Counted from the first letter of the stretch, positions 1-11,300 are shown. The stretch is 64,000 bases of DNA from Rhodeus uyekii (GCA_037043235.1 JAWRVZ010000132.1:1376001-1440000); one strand, 5' to 3'. The notes: generated from the letters alone by a model not told the origin. Program-made: numbers and translations.

Positions 1-640
1 TAAGTCTCTCTCTAATTAGATAACTGAATATTTCATGGTTAAAAAGGATGGGAGTTTTTAACAACCAGCCCACCCACTGCATAGGCACAGCCTCGTCTAG
101 CACAGCTAATGGTGCACAACACACCAGTAATTGATAACATCAACATGGCCATTAATGAATAAAGAGCTAGTTTATCTCTGTAGTTATCCAAGAACGTTTA
201 AATGTGATACTAAGAAAATTAGCGTAGAGCCTGAGAGGCTTTGGCTGAGCTGCTTTTATGTTTGGCATGCTCATGTATGTTGATGCATGTGAGAATCAGA
301 AGGAAACGGTGTGATTTGGTATAAGTGTTTGGATTGTTTTAGAAAACAAGCTTTGTCGCCAACAAATGTTTGTCATTCTGACATGTTCTGTTTATCATGA
401 TAGATCATCGTTAAAAATGAGCACGACTTTTATGAACTTTGAAGCCTAAATACAATCGGCACAAGTCAAAATCGAAATCTAGGCTATAAACGAATATTGG
501 AGTGTAGTCATTTCAAAGCAGCTTTGGAGAAAATGGATGTCCCTACAATACAATTTCGAAGGATCTGTTATGAGAGGTCACTGTGTACACAGTAATGTTT
601 TTCAGAAATGTACATATTCGAATCACGCAGTTAACTAACA
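1..640. other. Non-repetitive AT-rich stretch, no gene seen
   Basis: No open frame of note, no recognisable repeat and no splice-bounded exon on either strand. It lies just beyond the 3' end of the LINE fragment that follows. Confidence 0.5.
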
Positions 641-644
641 ATCA

Positions 645-1456
645 TGTATTAATTCAAGGCAGAAACAATGAGCTCATTGAAATAATTAGTGCAAGTTGTG
701 AACATAATGATTAGAATATATAGAACATTTGGCAGTTGCGCCGGTCGATTCAGAGTTTGCTTCATCCGAAGACCTCGTAGGTCCAAGCCTTCACAAGAGG
801 CTGGATCCAAACAGGAGCTAGCGTATAGTCTCAAGTTACTTCGGGATGGGCATGCTGAGATAAAACAGAGTAGCAAATGGAAAGTAATTAGTGTAGCTGC
901 TGTTCATAACATTTCAATCAAACATAATCGTGTGCATTTCATCTGATGTAACTGGTGTATAATTTTGAGATGCATCAATTGAATGCTTGGCTAAAGAGAT
1001 GTGTCTTTAATTTAGATTTAACACTTGGACAGTGTCTCAAAGTGTCGGGAAAAAGAAGGCTATTCCAGAGTTTAGGAGCCAAATGCAAAAACAATCTCCT
1101 TCCTTTAGTGGACTTAGATATTCTAGGTGCTATACCAAATGTCCAGAGTTTTGTGACCTTTAAGAGTATGATGATTGTAAGGTGATAGAAGATTGGTTGA
1201 CTACACGGGAGCTAAACCATTTAGGGCCTTATAGGTCCAGTGTAGATGATAAAATTGGTGGTATATGATCATATTTTCTTGACCTGGTCAGAACTGGTAA
1301 GCATTTTGGACTAACTGTAGCTTGTTTAATGAAGGATGCAGGAAAACCACTTAGCAATGCATTCCAGTAATCTAGTCTAGAGTCTAGTCTAGTTCTGCAG
1401 CAGAAACAGCTTAGCAATGTGGTGGAAGAAGGCTGTTTTTGTAAGACATGAAGCAC
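645..1456 (-). mobile_element. L2/CR1-clade LINE, 3' part of reverse transcriptase plus 3' UTR (dead)
   Basis: Reading the minus strand gives the hallmark C-terminal end of an L2/CR1-type ORF2: SRLDYWNALLSG, then LTRSRKYDHI.PILSS, YKALNGLAP and, after frame shifts, SKSTKGRRLF, LAPKLWNSL and KLKTHLFSQAF before a stop. This order is typical of the C-terminal segment of fish L2/CR1 retrotransposons. The endonuclease and the catalytic reverse transcriptase domains are missing, as expected of 5'-truncated insertions. Frame changes and in-frame stops show that it is inactive. The bases from about 690 to 960 match the usual fish 3' UTR of this type. The 5' limit near 1456 is approximate. Confidence 0.75.
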
Positions 1457-1975
1457 AATGTTCGAAAGACAAGCTAACCCTAGCTAACCCAAGACTAACC
1501 ATTGCTCTCAAATATAACACCCTGCGATCATATACACATATAGAGGCTAAATGTAGCTCCTAACTTGCCTATTTAAGGAGAGCTCAAAAAAATAATAGGT
1601 GTGCCAAATTTTTATTTCACAAAGCATTTTAGCGTTAAAACCAGCTGTGAAAAGTTAGGGTTAGTCAAGAGGACTCCTAAATCACTAAGACCATATCACA
1701 ACCAATACTAAAATGGGTTTTGCTGGCGATCTGTCTCGCTATCCACCCAAAGACTTGTGATGAAGAAACCTGTTGAGGTAAGTAGGCGAGTCGACTCTAT
1801 CTATATGTATTTTGTATGTCTTGATTCTCTCAAGCTGGTTGAACACACTCCTCCCGAACTTATACTATATATTTTAAAATAGTGACACTTAGCCTACATT
1901 TTGAATCTTTATCTGAATATGGCAAAAAAAAAATTTTTTAACCTTTAATTGAATATGGCAACATGATATCTTGAT

Positions 1976-2036
1976 CTACTATAGATAGTACTACTATCTA
2001 CTATAGTATATCTTGATATACTATAATCTACTATTA
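1976..2036. repeat. AT-rich imperfect palindrome
   Basis: Alternating gatctactatag / actatctactatag / gatatactataatc blocks form an imperfect inverted repeat of about 60 bp that could fold into a hairpin. It directly precedes a SINE head. No function is evident. Confidence 0.45.
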
Positions 2037-2040
2037 TATC

Positions 2041-2115
2041 AGCTTTCCTGTAGCTCAACCAGTAGAGCATTGGTGTTTACAAGGTTTACAAATTGGTGTT
2101 TCTCAGGGCTGAGGG
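2041..2115 (+). mobile_element. tRNA-derived SINE, 5' head only
   Basis: CTTTCCTGTAGCTCAACCAG followed by TAGAGCATTGGTG is an RNA polymerase III box A-like tRNA head. It is nearly identical to the head at 61757. The conserved TTTGGATAAAAG tail seen in the other copies is missing, so this is a truncated copy. It is not a tRNA gene: no acceptor stem or anticodon arm can be completed. Confidence 0.6.
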
Positions 2116-2760
2116 CCGTGAGAATGGCATAGTATCTCACTGAGGAGTGAATGCATAAAAGGAGGAGGACGAGAGAGGACCAGGCCTGAATTTTAGTTAT
2201 GTGTTGTGTTTGTGTGAGTGCCAGTTGTTCGTGAGGGGCTGCCGTCATTACTTTTGTTTTGTTGTTGTTTATTTATTAATTAAAGTTTATTGAAAATTCT
2301 CACCGATACTTACAAAATGTTTTGTGAACACAGCTCCAGGTCTTCAACGTCTCTTTCAGTCTTTATTTAAAAAACATTTTCCTTGAAACTTTGAGTAATA
2401 ATTAAGTTTTCATGAGCATGATTATAAACACAATGAGGCTGTGAAAGCAAACTATAGTGAGTAGATGAGTTTACCTGTTTGGCTGATGGTGTTTAATGTC
2501 CTCGACAACCTTTGTAGTCCATTTAGCCACTTGTTAGCACTTTTTTAAATCCCCAAAGAGACATTATTGATGTATTTTAAATCATAGAATAAAATGTAAA
2601 CATATTTTGAGCTTGTGTTCACCACAGAACTTATTTCAGGCGTTGTTCCAGATGATGGAAACAGAAGTGCTAAAATGCTCATTTGTTTGTGGGGTTTGGA
2701 CTACAAAAATACATCATCCCTTCAGCACTCTATTAACCAATAGTTTTACTCTAATTTGTA
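2116..2760. other. Non-repetitive stretch, no gene seen
   Basis: AT-rich DNA with only short chance ORFs. No recognisable element or exon. Confidence 0.4.
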
Positions 2761-2763
2761 TTA

Positions 2764-2850
2764 AAGGGATAGTTCACACAATTTACCTAAAAAAAAACAC
2801 ATTACTTACGTTAATTTTACATGAGATTACAGCATGACTATAGCTATCAA
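2764..2850 (+). mobile_element. MITE end of the AGGGATAGTTCAC family
   Basis: TTAAAGGGATAGTTCACACA matches the terminal sequence of a very abundant cyprinid non-autonomous DNA transposon. The internal part is short or decayed. Related copies are listed at 8400, 16490, 17050, 32540, 60115 and 62365. Confidence 0.5.
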
Positions 2851-2930
2851 ACTCCAAAAAGAGCAAAAGAAACGTTGAATGAAATGAAATGTGGATTCTG
2901 CGGATTGCTGGATACTTCATGCACTTAACT

Positions 2931-4205
2931 GTCGCCAGTGTTGAGGAACGTTACTCAGAAAAGAAAAGCATACTCCCTTCAAAAGTAACTAATTGCGTTA
3001 CTTAGTTGCTGTTTTAAGGGCCAGTCACACAGCCGATCGCGCACGAATCACTCACAAATCACGCATAGATTGGGTTTGTGCGTGCTTGTGCGTCGAGAAA
3101 TTGACCAAAGTATTCCACGAACATTCAACGCACGCCCGACGCATGAATCACTGACGGAGCGCATCCAAACACGCACGCTTCGCGAACGTTCCACGAACAA
3201 GCACTTTCAGAATCCACATTGTCAGTGGAATGAACGTGATACGTGCGCCGCGGTGCATGAGTGATATGAAGGTGGGGCGTCAGTGGACGTGCGCGCTTTC
3301 GAACCAGTTCCAACGCATAAGCACTGACGGCCGGCGCGTGTCCCGCGCATGTCACGCATAAACTACGCACGCCGACTCATGAATAACGCACACCGACGCA
3401 CACGTGTGCGTCAGAAAATTTTTGAACCGTTCAAAACTCAAAATCACGCACAAACCACCTTTGACGCACATCCACTTACAATCACTGATGGTCCTCGTTC
3501 GTTCCACCGACGAATTACGCATATGACGCACACTCTGCGCAGAAACGAAAATCTGTGCGTAATTTGTGTGTTCTTCATGCGTTTTCGCTGTGTGACTGGG
3601 CCTTTAGGAAAGTAATGCGTTGCGTTACATTTGGGTTACTTTTTCTCTTATCTGGGCTGGGCTTATTTGTTGTTTAGCAAAAAAATAAAAGTAAATCTAT
3701 TTTGGGGCAAATGTAAAGGCCCTTTAACACCAAAATTTACATAATACGCTTCAGACTAAAGTAAATGCTAATTCATGTGTGTACAGTAGAGGCTGCAGCT
3801 CAAACAAACGTTTGGCTGCCGTTCTAGATCACAGAAGAAGAAAGTTTAAGGCTTACTTCGAAAGTCAGCAGTGAATACATTGGTCAATACCGTGAAAACC
3901 CATATTTGTCATATTTAACATTTATTTATTAGAGGTTTGTGTAGTATTCTGATTTTAGTCCTTTTGAGGAATACGGAATCCGTTTTTGTGTAAGTGAGAT
4001 TAATAAATGCTCCCATTTAGTCTGGAACTACAATAATCATCATATTTATGACTCCTTATTTCTCTCAACATGAGGACAGGAGTTGAGCTTTTTGATAAAG
4101 GATGATTTGTTGTAAATTTTAATTAATGGGTTACGTTACTAGTTAGTTAGTAATCCGATTACATAATTTGAGTTACTTGTAATGCGTTTCCCATTGTAAC
4201 GCAAT
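2931..4205. mobile_element. GTAACG-rich dispersed repeat, split by an insertion
   Basis: Left part: GTGTTGAGGAACGTTACTC and AAAAGTAACTAATTGCGTTAC. Right part: AAAGTAATGCGTTGCGTTAC, GTTACTAGTTAGTTAGTAAT and TAATGCGTTTCCCATTGTAAC. These are the typical 'GTTACTxxTTAC' blocks of a common fish repeat. A CpG-rich element at 3018-3601 separates the two halves. The superfamily is not assigned here. Confidence 0.5.
3018..3601. mobile_element. CpG-rich non-autonomous DNA transposon, TTAA-type target
   Basis: Terminal inverted repeats are GGGCCAGTCACACAGC (3018) and GCTGTGTGACTGGGCC (ending about 3602), one mismatch apart as reverse complements. The left flank is TTAA, the right flank TTTA, consistent with a TTAA duplication with one mutation, as made by piggyBac or Kolobok elements. 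The inside carries repeated CGCAC / GTGCG motifs and many CpGs, unlike the AT-rich neighbours, suggesting a young insertion. It encodes no transposase; its ORFs are frames through the repeats. Confidence 0.6.
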
Positions 4206-4209
4206 TTTA

Positions 4210-4860
4210 ATCACGTATTTAAGATGAATGACACAATAACCTTATACAATTCATACACTAAAATGTTGAGCACATCATTTGTGCATCATTTGGGACATAA
4301 CCTTTGTAAGCTAAACTCCATGAAATCAAAGCTGAAATGTTGTGGCTAATAGTACATGTCTTTTAGCTTGGGTTTGTATGTTTGCAGGCTCCTAAAGCTG
4401 ACTGAATAAACATTTAGCAGATACACTGATTTTTAAATCTTTCTTTAGAAAATTGAGTTTTGCACTCAAACTTTCTGTTTGAAAAAGAAATACCAACACA
4501 ATCTCATGGCAATTCATAACTCTTTCACATCTTGGTGGGCAATTTGTATGATGTACGAACAGTCATTCTTCCATTTTCATACAGTCGGTTTAATGCCCCA
4601 GTGGAGAGGAATTACAAGCTTACCTTTTCCAAAAACATTACATTTTCATATGATTCACATCAAACGAATTCATATGATATCGAAACCTTGTAAAGTTACG
4701 TTTTCCCTTAAGATTGGGTTGGAAATATTTCAACATAGACTTTGAAATTCACCAGTCATACTGTATGTATTATGTTTATGGTGTTTTTATTATTATTAAT
4801 ATTATTGGAGTTGACACTATGAGGCTACATGAAGATTCTTAATCCATAAATAAATAATAT
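4210..4860. other. AT-rich stretch, no gene seen
   Basis: Only short ORFs without splice or initiation context. No repeat family recognised. Confidence 0.4.
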
Positions 4861-4864
4861 AACA

Positions 4865-5085
4865 TATCTTAAAAATGAAGGTTCCAAAAGGAATTTTCAG
4901 TGATGTTATAAAAGAACCATTTTGGATCCATTAAGATCCCGATCAGTTTTTGAAATAACCATTCCCCCCCCGTAGTGTCAATAGCATTTTAATAATCTAA
5001 AGAACCTTTTGTGGAATGAAAAGATGTAAAAAAATTCTTCATGGAACCACTGATTCCAATAAAGAACCTTTATTTTTAAGCGTGT
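4865..5085 (+). mobile_element. MITE of the AAGAACC type
   Basis: Blocks such as AAAAGAACCATTTTGG, AAAGAACCTTTTGTGG and AATAAAGAACCTTTATTTTT are the signature of a common cyprinid non-autonomous DNA element whose ends read ...CCTTTATTTTTAAG. No coding content. Confidence 0.55.
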
Positions 5086-5152
5086 GGTTTTGTTCCTTTA
5101 AGAAAACTCTTGCATTGAATGGACACTTCTGTATTTTAACACTCCATACACC

Positions 5153-5153
<1 letters not shown>

Positions 5154-5185
<32 letters not shown>
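5154..5185. repeat. (TC)n microsatellite
   Basis: About 16 uninterrupted TC units. It creates low-complexity S/L or R/E ORFs on both strands, which are not genes. Confidence 0.95.
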
Positions 5186-5187
<2 letters not shown>

Positions 5188-6830
5188 ACACGCACTTCGG
5201 GTGATTTTGATGGCCTGTGCGATAAAATAGAAAAATGAGGTCTATGGTATTCATGGACACAGCTGGCCCAGATCTGCCAGTAGTTCTCAGCAGAGCCGCC
5301 CTGAACTGAACAGCTCTCTCAGCCTCAGAGCTGACCTGACATACTCGAGCCAAATTACTAACTACCCACCGGCCAAAAACGGGTTGGAACTACTGCCAAT
5401 ATGCAGCGTCAAATCAACAATGCTTTCATGAAACCTATATTCAAACAGCATTATGCATGTACACCACAATCATAATTCACTTAGGGTTGCCAAATGACCT
5501 GTATTCAAGCGAACTGAATTGCTACATAATGGCCGGATAACTTTCCTGTTGAGTTTTTCCACGATAGAATGCTTTTTTTATGCTGATATATAAACACAAT
5601 CATCCCATTTTCAGCATTTCAATGAACCATAGTTTTCACTACAACAGATGTTGTTCTGTTAATGAAGATGTCTCCAATACAAAACACTTGAAAGTTGAAC
5701 TTGAAATATTTATGTAGTGATTCTCTAGTGTTTTAATGTGCCTAGGTTGAATTGATGTTCATAATGGTGTGTGACACTTGAGTTTGACATTAAAATTCAT
5801 TTAATTTTTTCACTACAGATCCAATGAAGTCATACATCAATGAGCCAAAAGCATCTCAAATATATTTTAGCACTTCATTTAATTAAACAGCGACTATTGA
5901 CTTTTGTATGAACCCTTTTGTTTTTTTTCTTCACAATGTAATCAACTCTCATGGTCAATGGCTTACTTCAAAAACATTTTTCTAAAAAGAAAGACAAAAA
6001 GTTGGCAACTCTAATTTCAGGGTCACTGGAGTGAATAAACACTGCTTATTTTCATACATGCTCACCATAAAAGTTCATTTCCACTTTTATAAATACTTAA
6101 AATGTCAGTAGATACAATTAATATTGTTTCAAAATCATCTGTGACATGATGTTATAATAGTTTTTAGTATATTGGGCAAGACGTTTGTGCAACTTATACT
6201 TTTGTTAAAGAGCTTATATTAATTATCTCATACAAAAAATGTGTTTTTTGAGCTGTAAAGATGTCTTAATAGCTCTCTCCATCTTTCGTCTTTGCATGGA
6301 TCAAAGATGCTGTCCATAGAGCTAATCTTGAACTTTGAACTTGAACTAGAACATCCAATTAATATAATTAATATCAGGTTGGATGGTTTTTGGCTGACAA
6401 TAGCAGTGGACCTTCAGCTGATTAAACCACTCAAACCACTGTCTTGCTTCTTCTTGGTTCCTTGAGAGTTTCATCTCTCTTTAACGAAGTGTCAATACAT
6501 TTATCACATTATAATGAACCCGAGGAACATATCAAAGTGGAATTCCCGCTGTGAAGCCCAGATTTCAATGAAGCCCTCTGAAAGGATTGTTCACTAATGT
6601 CATATTCTTCCTTTTGGATCCAAAAAAAGACTCCACTATTAAAGTGTAAAGGAGTGTTCCCTCAGACTTGTCATTATTAATAGCAATAAAATAATATGTT
6701 CTCCACTCACCCACTCCAAGAAAAACGCTCTGTTCCTCAGCCTTAATACTTCTGTCCTGGTGTGAGGACGAACTGCCACTGAAGATCTACATGAGTTCAT
6801 GAGGAGCACCTGTTGTTCTTGGTTTAAAGT
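5186..6830. other. Non-repetitive AT-rich stretch, no gene seen
   Basis: No transposon family, exon or RNA gene could be recognised. A few bases around 5280-5340 are GC-richer. Confidence 0.4.
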
Positions 6831-7000
6831 CACCATGAAATCAAAACGGACAATTCTTCTTTTCCTTTTTTTGAAGTAGAATATTGCAGTACTTATCAGT
6901 GCACATTTTGATTGTTTTATTCATGTTTAAATCAAAATAGATTCCCTGACTCTGATCAGCTGGCATTGTTTTTCAATCAGTTGGGAAAGAAAAAAAAATC
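6830..7000. repeat. Dispersed cyprinid-type repeat fragment
   Basis: AAGTCACCATGAAATCAAAA followed by T-tracts and 'catgtttaaatcaaaat' resembles a common fish repeat. Boundaries are uncertain. Confidence 0.3.
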
Positions 7001-7140
7001 ACACAGTTTCTTTACAAAGTGACATCGCCATCTACTGGCCTGGCAGGAGAATAAAGCTATTTTTGTTGTCTTCTGTACATGAAAAACACAAAGGAAAAAC
7101 TTTTCAGTTTTTAGTACATAGTTGACATGTAAATGTGTCC
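7001..7140 (-). mobile_element. Fragment of the GTACGTTTA MITE, inverted
   Basis: The reverse complement matches the inside of the element at 7534-7953: ATTCTCCTGCCAGGCCAG, GTAGATGGCGATGTCACT, then AAAGAAAC. It is in opposite orientation, so the two form an inverted pair with a 26-bp perfect arm (7021-7046 against 7652-7677). Confidence 0.6.
7021..7046 (-). promoter_or_regulatory. CTCF-core motif match in a MITE (reverse)
   Basis: On the minus strand the bases read CCAGTAGATGGC, matching all positions of the CTCF core CCASYAGRKGGC. Flanking positions were not scored. Binding is inference. Confidence 0.35.
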
Positions 7141-7265
7141 ACACCAAAACTATAACGACGACATTTGTAATCATTTTCAAAATAAATTTTATTTTGCAAT
7201 TGTAGAATGATAAAGACATTGACAGCCAATCAGAATACACCTTACTTTACAGCACTCAAGCCTTT
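7130..7265. mobile_element. MITE fragment shared with 22728-22990
   Basis: GACAGCCAATCAGAATACAC and TTTTAAACGGCAGATAACG match GACAGCCAATCAGGATCCAT and TTTAAAGCGGCAGACGAC in the copy near 22.9 kb. Both have a 'cacacca..actataac' block. This is a dispersed, non-coding DNA element. Confidence 0.5.
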
Positions 7266-7533
7266 TAAACGGCAGATAACGTAACAGTATGCGCTTATCC
7301 ACCTTATTTTTAACATAAAACTTGTGAGCTGCTTCAGAAAACGTTAAATTGCTGCCTTCGGGGGATGCATTCCAAAGAAGGAAAGTCCAAGTTTAATATT
7401 AGCTTCACTTCCTGTCTCCAGAGATACCTTCATCTGATACATTTTTGAATGCATTATAGATGTATCTTTCGCTGGATATCCCACAATCCTGTGCGTTCTG
7501 CTCAGTCACATCAAGGTGAGATAAATACGAAAG

Positions 7534-7953
7534 GTACGTTTATACAACAATGAAGATTTTCCTTTGTGTTTTTCGCGTACATACGTCAACATTTTCAAAA
7601 CAATCTCTGTTCATACAGATCCACGAAAACAACAAAAAATTTTGTATACTGCTGCCAGGCCAGTAGATGGCGATGTCCCTTTTTAAAGAAACACTATGTG
7701 AATACTGAACATGTATTACGCATACACATGATCACCGTTTTCACAAAATAATTTTAACATGGACACGATAACGGTATAGCTTAAAAAAACATTCACTTTA
7801 AAACCCGTTTTCAAAAAAGTTTGCGTTTTTTCAGGTCCTCAAAACACCATTGCCATGTAAATGAATGACCAACACGCTTAGTGAAAACATAAATTCCCCC
7901 TATAGATGGCATCTGAAAGTTGCGTTCGATGGTCAGTTTGTGTGTAAACGTAC
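7534..7953 (+). mobile_element. Non-autonomous DNA transposon with GTACGTTTA inverted ends
   Basis: Starts GTACGTTTATACAACAA and ends TTTGTGTGTAAACGTAC; the ends are near reverse complements. About 420 bp, with internal 'cgttttcac', 'aaaacccgttttc' and 'gtaaatgaatgacc' blocks typical of abundant cyprinid hAT-like MITEs. No transposase. No clear target duplication was found, so the class is provisional. Confidence 0.55.
7652..7677 (+). promoter_or_regulatory. CTCF-core motif match in a MITE (forward)
   Basis: CCAGTAGATGGC on the plus strand matches every position of CCASYAGRKGGC. It is the mirror partner of the site at 7021-7046, so the pair is divergent and about 0.6 kb apart. Confidence 0.35.
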
Positions 7954-8381
7954 AATTTGGTTTAACCTTTTCTACTTTGATGTTATTTCTAGCTAGAAAT
8001 TTCTATTGTAATTGTTAAATATTCACTTAAATATTACCAAAGCTCTCTCTTTTTTCTTGCAGATCATTAAACTTTTATGCTGCCTCAGAAATCTGTCTGA
8101 AATCAGTTTCGTGAGGTGCCGCATGCGCAAACACTGCCTGAAAAGTCATTGCCCGATAGAGCAGCGAGGCAACAGGTCAGCTGACTAAGCTTTCGGACGT
8201 AAACTGAATTGTCTAGCTTCCGGCGTTATTCACTTCCTGTTATCTTTAGCTATACGTAAGCCAACTGGTACAAGGTTTGGATGCTAATATCGTTTGTTTT
8301 TTATCTTTTTAGTTTACATTCTTGCTGTGAAAGAGCCTTTACGAAGTCTATCACTCAGACTCCGTCCTGCTGTGCTATGAT

Positions 8382-8398
8382 TTAAAAAAAAAAAAAAA
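8382..8398. repeat. Poly(A) tract
   Basis: A short homopolymer just left of the next MITE copy. Confidence 0.8.
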
Positions 8399-8399
8399 T

Positions 8400-8640
8400 T
8401 AGATTAAATTAATGAAAAGTCTCACCATTGTTTTGTTCCAAAATCAAGACCTTCTGTGAATAATGACAAATTTCGGTCTGTTCTAACAAAAAGCTTCATG
8501 AAAACAGCAGGCATTCTTGAACATGTTCCCAGAATGCTTTTGTTCTTTGGAAGATAAAGTCATACAGGTTTGGAACAGAAAGAAGGTGAATATATGATGA
8601 CTGAATCTACATTTTTGGTTGCGCTATTCCTTTAAATAAG
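8400..8640 (-). mobile_element. MITE copy, AGGGATAGTTCAC family
   Basis: 'aagtcatacaggtttggaac', 'gaaggtgaatatatgatgac' and the end 'ttggttgcgctattccttta' follow the layout of this cyprinid element. Degenerate, no coding content. Confidence 0.5.
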
Positions 8641-9150
8641 TTGTGTTTATTACGTGAATCTTGTGTGGATAGATTTGCAATCTGATATAGAGTTCTTGCC
8701 TGACAGAAGCTAGTCAACCAAAAGTTTACTGTAAATTATAATAAGTGAATTAATCTAGGGGACATCAAGTGAGAATGTCCTCTAAAGCAATTTCATTGTC
8801 AATAAGGGGTTTTATGGGCATATCCATATCATTTTCTTGTCACAACACCTGTCAGAATTCTGTTTGCGGTTGAGTGAATCTGTTGGATTGAATTTAATAT
8901 TTCATATTCAAACATTAACGTCTTCCCTTCTTGCTCATGTGAGAGGAAATTTATTCTGGGTTATACTTGTATCTCCTGGCTGTATTGATTGCAGATATCC
9001 ATTCTTGTAATTTTCAACAGTTTGCTTTGTCAGGAAAAATGGTAACGCATATTGGCAGCTCACACAATCAATCTGCAGGAAAGATACGAACAGGGAAACA
9101 TCTTTAAAACCCTTATGAGAAAACTAATTTTGTTCAGTAACCTGTCCTGA
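8641..9150. other. AT-rich stretch, no gene seen
   Basis: Nothing recognisable on either strand. Confidence 0.4.
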
Positions 9151-9154
9151 TTAC

Positions 9155-9415
9155 ACTACCGTTCAAAAGTTTGTCATGTAAAAGGTCAGTATAATTTTTT
9201 TTTTACCTTTTTGAAGGCGCCCACAAAGGCTGCACTTTTAACAAAAATAGTCAAAACAGTAATATTGTGAAATATTATTACAATTTAAAATATAATTTAT
9301 ACCTGTGAACAAAGCTGGATTTTCAGCTTCATTCCTCCAGTCTTTAGTGTCACATGATCCTTCACAAATCATTCTGATATGATGATTTGCTGCTCAAAGA
9401 AACATTTCTTATTAG
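9155..9415 (+). mobile_element. Dispersed repeat beginning CACTACCGTTCAAAAG
   Basis: Starts CACTACCGTTCAAAAGTTTG and continues 'gctggattttcagc', 'tcctccagtctttagtgtc', 'acatgatccttcac' and 'gctgctcaaagaaacat', the consecutive blocks of a very abundant cyprinid non-coding repeat. Other copies: 14313 (+), 25905 (-) and 56760 (-). Confidence 0.65.
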
Positions 9416-9424
9416 CAATGAATA

Positions 9425-9895
9425 AGAATTCTGAATTCTGACTTTTTTTAGCTCATAATTGCAAGTTTATATCTTGCAATTCTATATTTATAATTCGTAA
9501 TTGCGACTTTATATCTCGCAATTGTGACTTTATAAGTCACACTTACTTTATAGCTTGTAATTGTAAGGTTATGTTGCAATTCTGACTTTACATCTCGAAA
9601 TTCTGACTTTATATCTCGCAACTGTGACTCTATAACACGCAATTCTTACTTTATAACTTGTAATTGCAAGTATGTATGTCGCAATTCTGACTTTATAAGT
9701 CATAATTGTACATTTATATTTCGGAATTGTGACTTTATAGCTTGTAATCGTAAGGTTATGTTGCAACTCTGACTTTTTAACTTGTAATTGTGACATTATA
9801 TCTTGCAATTCTGACTTTCTATCTCATAACTGTGACTGTATAACACGCAATTCTGACTTTATAAATCGTAACTTCGACTTTATATCATGCAATTT
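9425..9895. repeat. AT-rich minisatellite, about 20-24 bp unit
   Basis: Many diverged copies of a unit like 'caattctgactttatatctcg'. It directly abuts the preceding dispersed repeat. The minus-strand ORFs made of YKV/IARYK repeats are frames through this array and not genes. Confidence 0.8.
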
Positions 9896-9899
9896 AATT

Positions 9900-11110
9900 A
9901 ATTTTATTTTGTTTTAATCAGTGGAGGAAACAAGCTTCCATAAAGAGTGAGTCAATGCTAACATTTTTATTTTAAGGTGAATTATTTCTTAAAAAGGAAA
10001 CATTTAACTGTCTGTAAATATGCAAAGCGACTTACAGCACATTCCAGATATACATCTTATCATGTGCATTTCCCTGGAAACAAACCTGTGACCTTGCTGT
10101 TGTAACCGCCACAGGAACTCTAAAAAATACAAATGAAAATCCATTTACATTTTGCAAGAGCAGCACTAAAAGAAAAGCAGTGCTTTAATTAAGAGTTTCT
10201 CCAAAAAGCGTGTTTGAATATTAAGATCTCATGACCAAACTACGACACAAGAAGTGACTATAGAGATAAAATGGATTGTGGATGTAGAGCCGTGTCTAAT
10301 GAAAAACTTTAAATCTGCATTTAGTCAGCAACTACCGAAATTACCACAATTAAGAGTTTGTCCACCAGGACCGGGCCAGAGCTTGTTGCTAGGTTACTAG
10401 ATCCTTGAGAGAAATCGACGAGTGTTGGTCCTTCTTCACTGCACTAACCTGATGGGACCGAGCCGACCGATATTCACACCAATGATTTCTGGCCCCTGCA
10501 AATGAGAACATGACTTCTATTTCTTTGCTGATGGAGAACTGCCATGGTTTTCGGATGGAGGGAGGGAGGCCGAGGAGCTCGACCATGCCGCGAGAGTCAG
10601 GGAGACACTAACCAAGAGATCAGACCATGGAGACACTCGAGGATTATCTACAGTATGCTGAAGAAATCCTGAAATCCCCCTCAATCCGCTTTGAAAGAGC
10701 AGAAGCCCAGAATCAAACCAAAACACGGGTGCTAACTAGCTACATGGCGTGTGTGCGTGTAAAGTTTGCGTTAGGAATGATAACGAGGTGTTGTGTGAAA
10801 GTTTAGTCAGAGGTGTTAGTGTGAGGACATTAATAACCCTTAGAGGGAGATTCACACCAAAAATCAGAAGCAAAGCATCCTCATTTGCCATTATATTCCA
10901 CCGAGGCTCACTGAAGGAATCACAAAGGAGTCACTTTAGAGTGCAAAAACGGTTTATTCAAAACGATCAGGGTGCAAGACTTTTATTAGCCATCATTTTT
11001 CTTACAGAACTGAGATTTCGGCAACCGCACTGGAAGGCCAAAAGGAAGAATTCATATGAGAATTAATTGCGTGCGATACAAGTGAATCGTCTTTTGTAGG
11101 CGTTGAAGTG
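9900..11110. other. Non-repetitive stretch, no gene recognised
   Basis: Several short ORFs overlap on both strands near 10.4-11.1 kb, none with recognisable domains or convincing splice sites. Confidence 0.35.
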
Positions 11111-11300
11111 ATGCATAAACGCAAGAAGCACTCACAGTAATATATTTTATTAATGAAAAACATTTGCATCTCATTTCACCAGATCATGGCTTATTAGCTG
11201 TATGGCTCTCCCAGAATGAAAATGCATATTCATTATTACCTCCTCATTAATATTGATAAAGGCACACAGTACATTTCACTTTCATGTTCAGCAATGATAG
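11110..11300. promoter_or_regulatory. Candidate conserved non-coding element with POU and homeodomain sites
   Basis: Non-repetitive AT-rich segment with many TAAT/ATTA cores (TATTTTATTAATG, GCTTATTAGCTG, CATTATTACC, CTCATTAATATTG). ATGCATATTCAT at 11222-11233 is one base from the palindromic POU dimer (MORE) site ATGCATATGCAT. Enhancer function is inference; no alignment was possible. Confidence 0.3.

Larger units (their letters stand above)
7320..8210. mobile_element. Older dispersed repeat split by the MITE at 7534-7953
   Basis: 'tgctgccttcgggggatgc', 'atcccacaatcctgtgcg' on the left and 'tatgctgcctcagaaatctg' with 'gccgcatgcgcaaac' on the right resemble halves of a familiar cyprinid repeat that brackets the 7534-7953 insertion. 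Limits are approximate. Confidence 0.35.

Noticed and set aside
1470..1500. Interstitial telomere repeat
   Set aside because: Only two or three 'ctaaccc'-like words with no TTAGGG periodicity.
9448..9808. YKV/IARYK repeat proteins
   Set aside because: Frames through the AT-rich minisatellite; neighbouring units shift frame freely.
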